A stretch of DNA of 64,000 nt from Rickettsia tillamookensis (lineage in GTDB: Bacteria > Pseudomonadota > Alphaproteobacteria > Rickettsiales > Rickettsiaceae): NCBI RefSeq assembly GCF_016743795.2, contig NZ_CP060138.2:558001-622000 (forward strand), given 5' to 3'. The position numbers and the translations under genes were made by a program. A model generated the notes under the pieces. That model was not told the origin of the DNA. It did not search any database and was given only the letters and a program-made list of their open reading frames with translations. Positions 1 through 9,068 of this stretch are shown here, in pieces (within the stretch, counting starts at the first letter, position 1; each line of letters opens with the position of its first letter).

Positions 1-2
1 TA

Positions 3-506
3 CCTAAAGCTCAGAAAGCTCGTACGCTGGTTACACTAACACAAAAAGCTGAAGAGAGGCTATTTACCGAGCTAACGCTTGAGGAAAATATTACTCTGTG
101 GGAAAGTAGATTCCCTAATAATGAACGGTTAACTTCTAGCGATGTGCTAGAGCTTACAGGCTCGCCTAAACGCTTTTTGCCTTTACTTTCACAGTCGCTC
201 AGTAAATTTTCCGGCGGCGAAAAGCAAATTATACTGCTAGCACTTAGCATAGCTCATCCGCCTAAAATATTATTTCTAGACGAGCATACGGCAAATTTAG
301 ATCCAAAAGCTTCACATGCAGTGATGAAAAAAACAGCAGAGATTATAGAGAAGCATAAGATAACTTCCGTTATGATAACGCATAATTTGGAAGATGCAGT
401 AAATTACGGCAAAAGGCTTATAGTCTTAGATAGTGGTAAGGTAGTACTAAACTACCTAAAACCACTGAGTTTTTCTTTAAAAGAACTGAAAGAGATGTTA
501 AATTAG
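3..506 (+). CDS. ABC transporter ATP-binding protein (5'-truncated by window edge)
   Basis: This is the C-terminal part of an ABC transporter nucleotide-binding subunit; the reading frame is open from the window edge, so the true start lies outside. Visible are the ABC signature LSKFSGGEKQ, a Walker B ending in LFLDEHTANLDPK (D-loop included) and the switch-histidine region VMITHNLEDA. A short internal start near 144 is only an ORF-calling artefact, because coding-like sequence continues upstream. The LDEHTANLDPK style resembles the tryptophan/tyrosine-type uptake ABC ATPases that partner with a periplasmic lipoprotein, but the permease is not in the window, so the substrate is inference. It would hydrolyse ATP on the cytoplasmic side of the inner membrane. 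Confidence 0.85.
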   Translation, partial: PKAQKARTLVTLTQKAEERLFTELTLEENITLWESRFPNNERLTSSDVLELTGSPKRFLPLLSQSLSKFSGGEKQIILLALSIAHPPKILFLDEHTANLDPKASHAVMKKTAEIIEKHKITSVMITHNLEDAVNYGKRLIVLDSGKVVLNYLKPLSFSLKELKEMLN

Positions 507-543
507 AAGTAAATCTCTGATGTATTGATCGAAAAACCTACTC

Positions 544-592
544 GATGTCATTCCTGCTTTTGCGGGAATGACATAAGAACCACGCAACAATA
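544..592. repeat. short Rickettsia palindromic element fragment
   Basis: A small inverted repeat (tgtcattcctgc / gcgggaatgaca) is followed by the ccacgcaacaa motif seen at the edge of many other elements in this window. It fills the spacer between the convergent ABC ATPase and dsbB genes, where it could act as a hairpin. Confidence 0.6.
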
Positions 593-638
593 CCTCCATA
601 CGAAAGTGAGAATGAAATTGATTGCTGTTGCTTTAAAA

Positions 639-1154
639 CTAAGATTTTTTTGGATAAAACCAAACTAGGAGTAAACAGATTAGAAGACCGATATTTAAGA
701 GTAGATTATACTCCGTCATAGAAATACCGAAGATTTTGATTGCGGGTTTTGTGCAGGAAGTGATTGGTTGAGAATAGAACATTTGCTTGATGTGTTGTAT
801 AGACAAGCCTTTCGGGATACGGATCATCGATGAGCAAAGAGCACTTGGTTGTACTATCCCTCTTTCTACGAAGCTATGATATGTTGATAATATGCAAGAG
901 CTAAGGATAGTTAGGAGAATGAATATTAAGGTATATTTGCTTAATTGTCTGATGATTAAAGCAGTTAAGCAAATTTTGATTAGCGTTAAATAGGGAAATC
1001 TTTCGTAAACGCATAAAGGGCAGGGAGTGTAATGGAATATATATTCAGCAATATAAGCGGTAGCAAGTGCTATTATAGAAATTGCAATTAGCCCTAAATG
1101 TAGAACTTTATAGCTATCTTTTCTAATGTAATTTATAATAGTATTAAATGGCAT
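639..1154 (-). CDS. dsbB: DsbB-family disulfide bond formation protein
   Basis: Inner-membrane quinone reductase that reoxidises a DsbA-type thiol oxidase. The protein has four hydrophobic helices and the hallmark CPLC motif followed by YER in the first periplasmic loop, plus a second Cys pair (SALCSS and TSCTK) in the second loop, as in E. coli DsbB. The open frame extends to 1208, but the extra N-terminal residues are translated from a palindromic element, so I chose the ATG at 1154 (MPFNTII). Length is about 171 residues, normal for the family. It stands alone, convergent with the ABC gene. Cys-rich and other exported proteins in this window would be plausible downstream beneficiaries. Confidence 0.85.
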   Translation of the reverse strand: MPFNTIINYIRKDSYKVLHLGLIAISIIALATAYIAEYIFHYTPCPLCVYERFPYLTLIKICLTALIIRQLSKYTLIFILLTILSSCILSTYHSFVERGIVQPSALCSSMIRIPKGLSIQHIKQMFYSQPITSCTKPAIKIFGISMTEYNLLLNIGLLICLLLVWFYPKKS

Positions 1155-1174
1155 GGGTTTTATTTTTTTAAGGA

Positions 1175-1260
1175 ACGTCATTGCGAGCGACCAAAGGGAG
1201 CGTGGCAATCTCAGGATGTTTTACAAGATTGCCACGTCGCTTCGCTCCTCGCAATGACGT
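1175..1260. repeat. Rickettsia palindromic element, cgtcattgcgag family
   Basis: The ends acgtcattgcgag and ctcgcaatgacgt are inverted repeats, with an inner complementary pair gtggcaatct / agattgccac. It is one of about ten copies of the same family here and lies in the divergent spacer between dsbB and lysK, overlapping the artificial 5' extension of dsbB. Confidence 0.9.
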
Positions 1261-1361
1261 TAGTTTATTCTTTAAAATCGTAAAAAATTCAAGTGATATT
1301 TTACAAATAAATAAATTTAGTATATTGTCACTGATTATTAATTAAAGTGCAAGAAAAATAA

Positions 1362-2930
1362 ATGTCAGAAATTTGGGAAGATACTATTAAGTCAAACGCT
1401 TGGCCTTTTGTTGAGGCTAAGAAAATATTAGACAGCTTAAACGGTAAAACTCCTGAAAAAGGTTACGTATTATTTGAAACTGGTTACGGTCCTTCAGGTT
1501 TGCCTCATATAGGTACTTTTGGTGAGAATGCTCGTATGGTGATGGTGCAGAAAGCGTTTGAGCAATTATCCGATATTCCTACTAAGCTAATTTGTTTTTC
1601 TGATGATATGGACGGACTTCGTAAAGTTCCTAGTAATATCCCAAATCCTGAAATGGTAGCTGGGTATATGGATATGCCGCTTACTTCTATCCCTGATCCG
1701 TTCGGTGAGTGTGAAAGTTATGGGCATTATATGAACGCAAAGCTTCGCTCATTCCTTGATAAATTCGGTTTTAAGTATGAATTTTATAGCAGTACTAACT
1801 GTTATAAAGCGGGTATGTTTGATGAAATGCTGATAAGAGTGCTAGAGAAATATGACGAAATAATGGAGCTGATGCTACCGACTTTTAGAGAGGAGAGAAA
1901 AGCTACCTATTCGCCTTTCATGCCTATCTGTCCGAAAACCGGTAAAGTACTGCAAGTACCTATAGAAAAATGGGATGCTAAAGCAGGCACTGTTACGTAT
2001 AAAGACGAAGCCGGTAATTATATAGAAGTACCGGTAACGGGAGGGCATTGTAAATTACAGTGGAAACCGGATTTTGGTATGCGTTGGGCTGCTCTTAAAG
2101 TCGATTATGAAATGTACGGCAAAGACCATCTAGCAAATGCTCGACTTTATTCAGAAATTTGCCGAATCCTAGGAGGCACGCCGCCAGTGCAGTTATGTTA
2201 TGAGTTATTCTTAGATGAAAATGGTGAGAAAATCTCGAAATCAAAAGGCAATAGTATTAGCGTCGATGATTGGCTTAAATATGCTCCCGTTGAAAGCATG
2301 GCATTATTTATGTACCAAAATCCGACTAGAGCTAAGCGTTTGTTTTTTGATGTAATACCTAAAAATGTTGATGAATATATTACTTTTAATCAGAAATATC
2401 ATTTAGAAGAGGATAGGGCAAAGCGTTTTGCAAATCCAGTTTATCACATACATCACGGAAATGTACCGAAAATTGAGACTTTTGGCATTACCTATGCGTT
2501 GCTTTTAAATCTTACTTCCGTGTGTAATCCTTCTGATAAATCGGTACTTTGGGGATTTATTAGTAAATATGAGCCAAAAGCAACTCCGAATACTAGTCCT
2601 TATCTTGACCACTTAGCAGAATTTGCTATAAGATATTATAATGACTTTATTAAAGCACATAAATCATATTTAGCTCCTTCTGAAAAGCATAAGGTTATTT
2701 TACAAGATATATTAGATATGTTATCTGATATATCCGATCAAACCGATGCTGAAGCGATTCAGAAAGCGATATACGATATAGGCATGAAAGCAGGATATGA
2801 AAATTTGCGTGATTACTTCAAAGATTTATATCAGATATTGCTAGGACAAAGCGAAGGTCCAAGATTTGGAACTTTCATAAAGCTTTATGGAGTGCAGGAA
2901 ATGAAGAAGCTGGTTGAAGGAAAGCTTTAG
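1362..2930 (+). CDS. lysK: Lysyl-tRNA synthetase, class I
   Basis: Charges tRNA-Lys with lysine. This is the archaeal-style class I enzyme typical of Rickettsia and some other Alphaproteobacteria, not the class II LysS of enterics. The class I signatures are clear: a HIGH-type motif (PHIG, residues 48-51, in [12 protein letters not shown]) and a KMSKS-type motif KISKSKGN near residues 290-297. At 522 residues it has the usual length. The start ATG is followed by [16 protein letters not shown], a typical N-terminus for the family. It is flanked on both sides by palindromic elements, so it is probably a single transcription unit. Its substrate tRNA-Lys(TTT) is also in this window, about 18 kb away. 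Confidence 0.96.
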   Translation: MSEIWEDTIKSNAWPFVEAKKILDSLNGKTPEKGYVLFETGYGPSGLPHIGTFGENARMVMVQKAFEQLSDIPTKLICFSDDMDGLRKVPSNIPNPEMVAGYMDMPLTSIPDPFGECESYGHYMNAKLRSFLDKFGFKYEFYSSTNCYKAGMFDEMLIRVLEKYDEIMELMLPTFREERKATYSPFMPICPKTGKVLQVPIEKWDAKAGTVTYKDEAGNYIEVPVTGGHCKLQWKPDFGMRWAALKVDYEMYGKDHLANARLYSEICRILGGTPPVQLCYELFLDENGEKISKSKGNSISVDDWLKYAPVESMALFMYQNPTRAKRLFFDVIPKNVDEYITFNQKYHLEEDRAKRFANPVYHIHHGNVPKIETFGITYALLLNLTSVCNPSDKSVLWGFISKYEPKATPNTSPYLDHLAEFAIRYYNDFIKAHKSYLAPSEKHKVILQDILDMLSDISDQTDAEAIQKAIYDIGMKAGYENLRDYFKDLYQILLGQSEGPRFGTFIKLYGVQEMKKLVEGKL

Positions 2931-2992
2931 TTTATATGTCGTTCCTGCGTGGGTATCTAAGCGTCATTGCGAACCAACGAAGTGAGTTTATC

Positions 2993-3072
2993 CGTCATTG
3001 CGAGGAGCCGTAGGCGACGCGGCAATCTCGTCGAATATCCTGAGATTGCTACGCAATTTCCTCGCAATGACG
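2993..3072. repeat. Rickettsia palindromic element, cgtcattgcgag family
   Basis: Ends cgtcattgcgag and ctcgcaatgacg form an inverted repeat with inner ggcaatctc / gagattgc arms. A partial extra copy of the left end (cgtcattgcga) begins at 2962, suggesting one element inserted into or recombined with another. Confidence 0.85.
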
Positions 3073-3094
3073 TTAAAATAAAAATTATTAACAA

Positions 3095-4027
3095 ATGAAT
3101 GAAATTTTTTGTAGTACATTACCTATTTTTTTAATTACGCTTCTTGGTAGTATTATCAAAAATAAATGGTTAACTTCGGAAGAATTTTGGCGTGGTATTG
3201 AGAAATTATCGTATTTTGTACTATTTCCTGCTATGCTGTTTAATTACGTATCTACTGCCGACTTAAGCGTCGCATCCATAATTAAGTTAGTAGTGGCTCT
3301 TATTATTTCCACTATCCTTGTATCAATCGGTCTTATAATTTACCAAAAAAAATACAACATAGATAAAGTCCAATTTACTTCCATTTTTCAAGGATCAATT
3401 CGTTATAATAGCTACATTTTTTTTGGGGTGAGTAGCCCTTTGCTTGGGTCCAGCGGGCTTTCTATTGTCGCCGTTATTTCTTCTTATATGATTATTTTTA
3501 CCAATATTTTATCGGTAATGATTTTCGCTTATTATATCCCTAATAAATCTGTTACTAATACTATTAGAACCAGTTTTGTTTTAATGATGAAATTAATTGT
3601 GCGTAATCCATTAATTATCGCAAGTTTAGTAGGATTCGTTTTTAATTACTCAAATCTTGAATTACATTTAGGACTTAAGAAAACGCTAGATAGCCTTTCT
3701 AATGCTGCTTTAGCTATCGGTATGTTAAATGTCGGAGCAGGGCTTAATTTTACTATTAGGCGAGAACTTTTATACAATGTAATGTTTACAAGCTTTATTA
3801 AATTAGTTGCATTTCCTCTAGTTAGCGTAATAGTATTATGGTTAATGTCAATTGAGGGGATAGATAGATCGGTAGGGATATTATATAGCTGTCTTCCATG
3901 TGCAAGTACGGCTTATGTTTTATCTCGTCAGCTTGACGGTGATCCTGATTCTATGGCGTCGATTATAACATTTACTACTTTTTTCTCAGTAGTTACTATA
4001 TCAATTATTATGTATATAATGGGGTGA
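3095..4027 (+). CDS. AEC-family permease (auxin efflux carrier / malate permease type)
   Basis: A 310-residue integral membrane protein of the AEC family (Mem_trans domain), which includes malate and malonate permeases such as MleP and MdcF. Around ten hydrophobic segments are visible; the N-terminal FLITLLGSIIKNKWL segment and the C-terminal CLPCASTAYVLSRQLDGDP segment fit the conserved core of the family. It lies directly upstream of the malic enzyme gene on the same strand with a palindromic element in between. That makes malate or another C4 dicarboxylate a reasonable substrate guess, but this is context inference, since AEC members transport varied organic acids. Confidence 0.8.
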   Translation: MNEIFCSTLPIFLITLLGSIIKNKWLTSEEFWRGIEKLSYFVLFPAMLFNYVSTADLSVASIIKLVVALIISTILVSIGLIIYQKKYNIDKVQFTSIFQGSIRYNSYIFFGVSSPLLGSSGLSIVAVISSYMIIFTNILSVMIFAYYIPNKSVTNTIRTSFVLMMKLIVRNPLIIASLVGFVFNYSNLELHLGLKKTLDSLSNAALAIGMLNVGAGLNFTIRRELLYNVMFTSFIKLVAFPLVSVIVLWLMSIEGIDRSVGILYSCLPCASTAYVLSRQLDGDPDSMASIITFTTFFSVVTISIIMYIMG

Positions 4028-4035
4028 AGTCGTTA

Positions 4036-4136
4036 CGTCATTGCGAGGAAATTACAAAGTAATTGACGAAGCAATCTCAGGAGTTTGTTATTATTTCATG
4101 AGATTGCCACGCAGCCTACGGCTGCTCGCAATGACG
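4036..4136. repeat. Rickettsia palindromic element, cgtcattgcgag family
   Basis: Inverted ends cgtcattgcgag / ctgctcgcaatgacg with inner gcaatctcagg and catgagattgcc arms. The malic enzyme frame reads through its right part, producing a spurious N-terminal extension; a second short cgctcgcaatgacg fragment follows near 4158-4174. Confidence 0.85.
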
Positions 4137-4213
4137 GCTTGGGTATTCATGCAGCAACGCCCGCTCGCAATGACGAAAAACCAAAACAAATAAACAAAAC
4201 AGGAATTTCTAAA

Positions 4214-6517
4214 ATGGATGAGATGAATAAAATAAATTATGCTGAGGCTCTTGAATATCATGAAAAAGATAAGCCCGGTAAGATAGCTATTTCTGCAACA
4301 AAGTCTTTAGTTACTCAGCAAGATTTATCGCTTGCTTATTCTCCAGGTGTAGCTGCTCCTTGCCTTGAAATTGCTAAAAATTTAGAGGATGTATATAAAT
4401 ATACCGCTCGTGGTAATTTAGTTGCCGTAATCTCTAACGGTACTGCCGTACTTGGGCTTGGTAATTTAGGAGCGGCTGCTTCAAAACCGGTAATGGAAGG
4501 AAAAGCCGTACTGTTCAAAAAATTTGCCGATATTGATGCAATTGATTTGGAAGTGAATACGGAAGACCCTGAAGAATTTATTAATGCCGTGAAGTATCTC
4601 AGTTATAGTTTTGGGGGTATTAATCTTGAAGATATTAAAGCTCCTGAATGTTTTATTATAGAAGAAAAATTAAAATCTTTAATGGATATACCGGTCTTTC
4701 ATGATGATCAGCATGGAACGGCGATTATTACCGCCGCAGGACTAATAAATGCAGCATATCTTACTAATCGCAAGCTTGAAGATTTAAAAATCGTAGTTAA
4801 CGGAGCAGGGGCTGCAGCCATTGCGTGTATTGATTTATTAATTGCTCTTGGAGTCGATAAATCAAAGATTATTTTATGTGATACAAAAGGTGTTGTGTAC
4901 AAAGGACGCCTAGAAGGTATGAATAAATGGAAAGAGCTATATGCAAGCGATACCAAGTTTAGAACTTTAGCGGAAAGCTTAAATAATACAGATGTATTTA
5001 TAGGGTTATCGGTAAAAGGGGCGGTAACTAAAGAGATGGTGAAAGGGATGGCAAATAATCCGATTATTTTTGCTATGGCTAACCCTGATCCGGAAATTAC
5101 TCCTGAAGATATAAAGCTTGTGCGGGATGATGCAATTATAGCAACAGGGCGATCTGATTATAATAATCAGATTAATAATGTTATGGGATTTCCTTATATT
5201 TTTAGAGGAGCATTAGACGTAAGAGCGAGAACCATTAATACAGAAATGAAAATAGCAGCAGCAAAGGCTATTGCAGATTTAGCCCGTAGACCTGTACCGG
5301 AAGAGGTATATAAAGCTTACTCAGGGCGTAAGATGGTTTTCGGTAAGGAATACATCATTCCCGTACCGTTTGATCCTCGTTTAATTACCGTAGTAGCAGC
5401 GGCGGTTGCCATTGCTGCAATAGAAAGCGGCGTTGCTAGGGTTAAAGATTTTAGTATAGGTAAATATAGGAAAGAATTGGGTAGTAGATTAAACCCTACT
5501 GCTAACTATATGAATTTCTTAGCTGAAAAAATTCATAATGCACCGCTTAAGCGGATTGTTTTTGCTGAAGGTGAAGAAGAAGAAGTAATTTCTGCCGCCC
5601 TTATGATGCGAGACGAGAAATACGGTCATCCGATTATAATCGGTCGTGTTGAGCGAATTGAGGCTACGTTAAAAAAGATAGGTCAAGATATTAGCTTAGA
5701 CGGAATTCAAATAATGAATGCAGCTTTAACTGGTAGTTTAGAGAAATATATTGATTATTTATATAAAAGACTTCAGAGAAAAGGCTATTTATATCGTGAT
5801 TGTGCTAAACTTGTTAAGACAGATAAGAATATTTTTGCTGCTTGTATGGTCGCTTGCGGTGACGGTGATGCTCTTTTAACCGGTGTTACTAAAAGCTATA
5901 TTGATAGTTTAGAAGATATCATGAAAGTAATTTCGCCAAAACCTAATCGTAGAATCCTTGGTTATTCAATTATGATTGCTAAAGACAATAATATTATTAT
6001 TTCTGATAATTGTATTACTGAATATCCAAACAGCTTAGAGCTTGCTCAAATAGCAACACAAACGGCAGAAATTGCTAAAAATATGGGAATCACTCCTCGT
6101 GTTGCACTTCTTTCTTTTTCTAGCTTCGGTAATGCTTCTAAGGAAAAAACAGCTCGTATTCGTGAAGCAGTAAATATACTAGATAATTTTAGTAAAGACA
6201 AAGAAGAGCTGAGCGGCATGAAAGTAGATTTTGAATATGATGGAGAGATGTCGGTTAAGGTAGCTTTAGACGGTGATTTACGTAAATTATATAAATTTTG
6301 TAGATTATCAGGATCTGCAAATGTATTAATTATGCCTGGTTTAAATTCAGCGGCTATTTCTACTGAATTATTACAAGAATTTTCATCCAATAGCTTCATA
6401 GGTCCTATAACAAACGGTTTTGAAAAACCCGTTCAAATACTTCAAGCTACAGCAACAGCTAATGAAATACTAAAAATAGCAACTTTTGCTTGCGTTGAGG
6501 CTATAAAAGAGGTTTAA
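4214..6517 (+). CDS. maeB: NADP-dependent malic enzyme with C-terminal phosphotransacetylase-like domain
   Basis: Oxidatively decarboxylates malate to pyruvate and CO2. The architecture is the MaeB type: malic enzyme N-terminal and NAD-binding domains over about the first 420 residues (SPGVAAPC near the start, FHDDQHGTA, the dinucleotide-binding [16 protein letters not shown]), then a phosphate acetyltransferase-like domain of about 330 residues, which in this family is regulatory rather than an established Pta enzyme. The open frame begins at 4085, but that leader is translated palindromic element; ATG 4214 has an aggaa Shine-Dalgarno at 4201-4205 and gives 767 residues, the family length. 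Together with mdh in this window and the upstream permease it forms a C4-acid to pyruvate route. Confidence 0.95.
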   Translation: MDEMNKINYAEALEYHEKDKPGKIAISATKSLVTQQDLSLAYSPGVAAPCLEIAKNLEDVYKYTARGNLVAVISNGTAVLGLGNLGAAASKPVMEGKAVLFKKFADIDAIDLEVNTEDPEEFINAVKYLSYSFGGINLEDIKAPECFIIEEKLKSLMDIPVFHDDQHGTAIITAAGLINAAYLTNRKLEDLKIVVNGAGAAAIACIDLLIALGVDKSKIILCDTKGVVYKGRLEGMNKWKELYASDTKFRTLAESLNNTDVFIGLSVKGAVTKEMVKGMANNPIIFAMANPDPEITPEDIKLVRDDAIIATGRSDYNNQINNVMGFPYIFRGALDVRARTINTEMKIAAAKAIADLARRPVPEEVYKAYSGRKMVFGKEYIIPVPFDPRLITVVAAAVAIAAIESGVARVKDFSIGKYRKELGSRLNPTANYMNFLAEKIHNAPLKRIVFAEGEEEEVISAALMMRDEKYGHPIIIGRVERIEATLKKIGQDISLDGIQIMNAALTGSLEKYIDYLYKRLQRKGYLYRDCAKLVKTDKNIFAACMVACGDGDALLTGVTKSYIDSLEDIMKVISPKPNRRILGYSIMIAKDNNIIISDNCITEYPNSLELAQIATQTAEIAKNMGITPRVALLSFSSFGNASKEKTARIREAVNILDNFSKDKEELSGMKVDFEYDGEMSVKVALDGDLRKLYKFCRLSGSANVLIMPGLNSAAISTELLQEFSSNSFIGPITNGFEKPVQILQATATANEILKIATFACVEAIKEV

Positions 6518-6574
6518 GAGGCTATCTATAAATAAATTTTAACCGATAATTTAATTTTTTTTTGCTGCGAATTA

Positions 6575-6619
6575 TAAGATTTTTTTGAAATATGAATAAC
6601 TATTCTTGCAAAAATCTTA
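6575..6619. repeat. inverted repeat downstream of maeB
   Basis: The 10-bp arms taagattttt and aaaaatctta are perfectly complementary with a loop of about 25 nt. This may be a weak terminator or processing hairpin for maeB, but it is AT-rich with no clean U-tract, so function is uncertain. Confidence 0.35.
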
Positions 6620-6643
6620 TCAATATTTCTGAATAAAATCTTA

Positions 6644-6716
6644 CAAGCCACAGTAACATAGTAAAATATTAAAAATTGCGGCTTTTACTTGTGTTGAATC
6701 TATAAAAGGTCTTTAA
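6644..6716 (+). pseudogene. decayed second copy of the maeB 3' end
   Basis: The sequence ending at the taa at 6714-6716 closely matches the last 24 codons of maeB (6441-6517): a CVESIKGL tail here against CVEAIKEV in the gene, with the preceding caagccacagtaaca matching caagctacagcaaca. A 2-nt deletion and in-frame stops show it is not translated. It looks like the remnant of a tandem duplication or of an ancestral longer duplication between maeB and ralF. Confidence 0.65.
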
Positions 6717-6750
6717 TTACTAGATATTTAATTAACTTGTGAGAGATAAA

Positions 6751-8709
6751 ATGGACTCATTAGTAAAAAACGAAGTAATTAAACTTTTTAATGATAAGCC
6801 AAAAAGCGGAATTGTAAGAATTAAAAAATGGTGTGCTGATAATAATAAAGATTTTGCAGAAGAAACTGCTAAATTTTTTTATGAAGAAAAAAGTAATCTA
6901 AATTTAGAGTTTGTAGGAGATTATCTTGGAACAGATGGAGGCGATAATAAAAAAGTATTAGAGAGTTTTACTAAGCAATTTGATTTTAAAGAAAAAGATT
7001 ATTTAGAAAGTTTACGTGGGTTTTTACAATCATTTAAATTACCGGGCGAAGCTCAAAAAATAGATAGGTTAGTCGAAAGTTTTGGGACAAACTATTATGA
7101 ACAAAATTTAAACGGTGAAATAAAAAGTAAGGATGCCGCATATATACTAGCTTACCAAACAATTATGCTTAATACCGACTTGCATAATCCTAGTATTGCC
7201 GAACCGAAAAAAATGACTTTTGAGCAATTAAAGAATAATTTAAAAGGTACTAACGAAAGTCAAAATTTTAATGATAATTTTTTGAAAAAGATATATGACG
7301 GAATAAAAGCCAAACCTTTCGTACTAAATTTTGTAGATAATAGTCCTGGTTATGAGATAGATAATATAAGTTCGCAAAATGATCAAACTTTTAAAAAATT
7401 AAGTAAATTCTTAGAAGAAAAAAGAAATATTCAAGACCTCTTTCCTAAATTACAAAATAATAATTTAACGGCAGAATTTAAAAATCCTAAAACATTGCTT
7501 AATAAGTTTACCGGTTATGAAGGGAGTGTAATAGTTAAAGATGAGAAAGGCGGTAAAGCAGAAATTCAAGTCTATAAACCAAGTGTATTTTCAAGATGGT
7601 TTTCAGGAGAAAAGTCTAAAATCATAATTCAGCCTTTAGGTGAAGAAGGAAAGCAGCCTTTAGAACAATCATTAAAGTTAGCAGCACAAATTACCGCAAG
7701 CTTTGAAACTAAAGTAACATCTATTAAAGCAACTTATGATTATTTAAAGGAAGATTTAAAGAGTCGGTATGAGAATATTAGAAATCCTAAAAAAGAATTA
7801 GAAAGAGCTAGTTCTATTGCAGAATTACATAAAAATATTAAAGAAATTACAGAAATTGTACAGCAAACAAATCAACAAATACCTGAAAAACCTTTGGCTT
7901 CTAAAGAGAGTTTTGAAGATCTCACACAAGCAGAGATAGGAATAAAGCCGGTAGAAATACTAATAAAGAGTTCATCTCAACCAGTAGAAAAGCCAAAATT
8001 TAATTCTTTTATAGAAGAGTTAGCATGGAAGAATGTGCAAAGAAAGCAGAGTGTTGATACTCCAATAAGTCAAAATAAAGAACCTAAAATCCAAACAGAT
8101 AATCATGCAAAAATTTTAGAAGAATTAAAGCAAAAACAGAAAGAATTAGAAGATAAGAAAAAGGGGCTTGAAGAAAAAAAAGCTAATTCTAATATTACTA
8201 GAGAAGAAAGATGGAAAATTGTTGCAGAATTGGAATCTATTAATAATCAATTTAAAGCTATAGAAAAAGAACGTAGTAATATTAATAGTGCTTCAGATAG
8301 AGAAAAAAAGTTTGATAATAAAAATAACCCCTCATCGCCTATGAAAGGAGAACCGACAGCTGCAGATTTACAGCAACAAGGAGCATTAGCAGCTATAAAA
8401 CGTATGAAAGAAGAGAAGATAAAGCAGCAGCAAACAGAAGCTACTAATCAACCTTCAAAAAATACTTCAACTATGCCTAGCGGTACTATACCGGTGCCGC
8501 CTCCAATGCCTGGGAGTGGTATTCCTATTCCACCACCACCTCCTCCTCCACCTCCTCCTCCGTCAATTCCAAATATTGTAAAAGAAGAGGCGAAAGATAT
8601 TGGTAAACAAATACCTCAGGAAAGAGATAAGCATAAAGAAGGACTGGCAAAAGCTATAGAGGCACAAAGAAAAAAAATAGAAAAGCAAAACTCAGGAAGA
8701 GGAGTATAA
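6751..8709 (+). CDS. ralF: RalF-like Sec7-domain ARF guanine nucleotide exchange factor, full length
   Basis: Secreted effector family (type IV secretion in Legionella; rickettsial homologues are reported to act at host membranes on Arf GTPases). The Sec7 domain spans about residues 1-190 and carries the glutamate finger in SFKLPGEAQKIDR (E100) plus the second conserved Sec7 block NTDLHNP near residue 140. A Sec7-capping domain follows (about 195-345), then a Lys/Glu/Gln-rich coiled-coil-prone region with KQKELEDKKKGLEEKK, and a polyproline tract with a run of eleven prolines around residues 580-607 before a basic tail. I prefer ATG 6751 over GTG 6739 because gagag lies 5 nt upstream. At 652 residues it appears intact, unlike the truncated ralF of many spotted-fever strains. 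Confidence 0.92.
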   Translation: MDSLVKNEVIKLFNDKPKSGIVRIKKWCADNNKDFAEETAKFFYEEKSNLNLEFVGDYLGTDGGDNKKVLESFTKQFDFKEKDYLESLRGFLQSFKLPGEAQKIDRLVESFGTNYYEQNLNGEIKSKDAAYILAYQTIMLNTDLHNPSIAEPKKMTFEQLKNNLKGTNESQNFNDNFLKKIYDGIKAKPFVLNFVDNSPGYEIDNISSQNDQTFKKLSKFLEEKRNIQDLFPKLQNNNLTAEFKNPKTLLNKFTGYEGSVIVKDEKGGKAEIQVYKPSVFSRWFSGEKSKIIIQPLGEEGKQPLEQSLKLAAQITASFETKVTSIKATYDYLKEDLKSRYENIRNPKKELERASSIAELHKNIKEITEIVQQTNQQIPEKPLASKESFEDLTQAEIGIKPVEILIKSSSQPVEKPKFNSFIEELAWKNVQRKQSVDTPISQNKEPKIQTDNHAKILEELKQKQKELEDKKKGLEEKKANSNITREERWKIVAELESINNQFKAIEKERSNINSASDREKKFDNKNNPSSPMKGEPTAADLQQQGALAAIKRMKEEKIKQQQTEATNQPSKNTSTMPSGTIPVPPPMPGSGIPIPPPPPPPPPPPSIPNIVKEEAKDIGKQIPQERDKHKEGLAKAIEAQRKKIEKQNSGRGV

Positions 8710-9068
8710 TTTGTTCAGGAATTTACTGGCTCTATATGTTATCGCTGCTTTTGATTCTTGTTGCAGCATTGTTGTTGCGTGGCTCGGAAAATGTGTTCGT
8801 TCGATGTCATTCCTGCGAAAGCAGGAATCCAAAAAAATAACTTCAATATTGATTTAGAAGTTACATATTTGATATAATAAACATATAAAAAAACAAGTTT
8901 TTTATATATTTCACTGGATTTCCGCTTTCGCGGGAATGACATAAAACGAGCTATGCAACACGCCGGCTTGACCACAGGCGATGTGAGTGGAATATATTAA
9001 ATTAATTTTCTTTCATATAGCCTAAAGAGTTTGTATCATATGATGTTATCACCAAAAGAAAATATTAT
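8710..9068. other. 359-bp spacer between ralF and proP with one large palindromic element
   Basis: The outer arms gttgcgtggctcg (8774-8786) and cgagctatgcaac (8947-8959) flank an inner tgtcattcctgc...gggaatgaca element. The minus-strand frame through it gives the familiar element peptide ending [10 protein letters not shown] and is not a gene. Nothing else recognisable except AT-rich sequence before the proP start. Confidence 0.7.
8774..8959. repeat. Rickettsia palindromic element, tgtcattcctgc family with outer gcgtggctcg arms
   Basis: Nested inverted repeats: an outer 13-bp pair around an inner tgtcattcctgcgaaagcaggaatcc and ggatttccgctttcgcggg pair. This two-shell architecture recurs at 10329-10451. 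Confidence 0.8.

Noticed and set aside
1155-1208. 18-residue N-terminal extension of DsbB
   Set aside because: Also translated palindromic element; the family N-terminus starts at 1154.
4085-4213. 43-codon N-terminal extension of malic enzyme
   Set aside because: Derived from a palindromic element; ATG 4214 has the ribosome site and gives the family N-terminus.
6575-6619. Rho-independent terminator of maeB
   Set aside because: The 10-bp inverted repeat is AT-only apart from one G-C pair, with a 25-nt loop and no U tract, so only reported as a weak inverted repeat.
8739-8975. 78-codon minus-strand frame ending [10 protein letters not shown]
   Set aside because: It is the translated form of a tgtcattcctgc-family palindromic element, not a gene; the same peptide pattern recurs wherever these elements occur.
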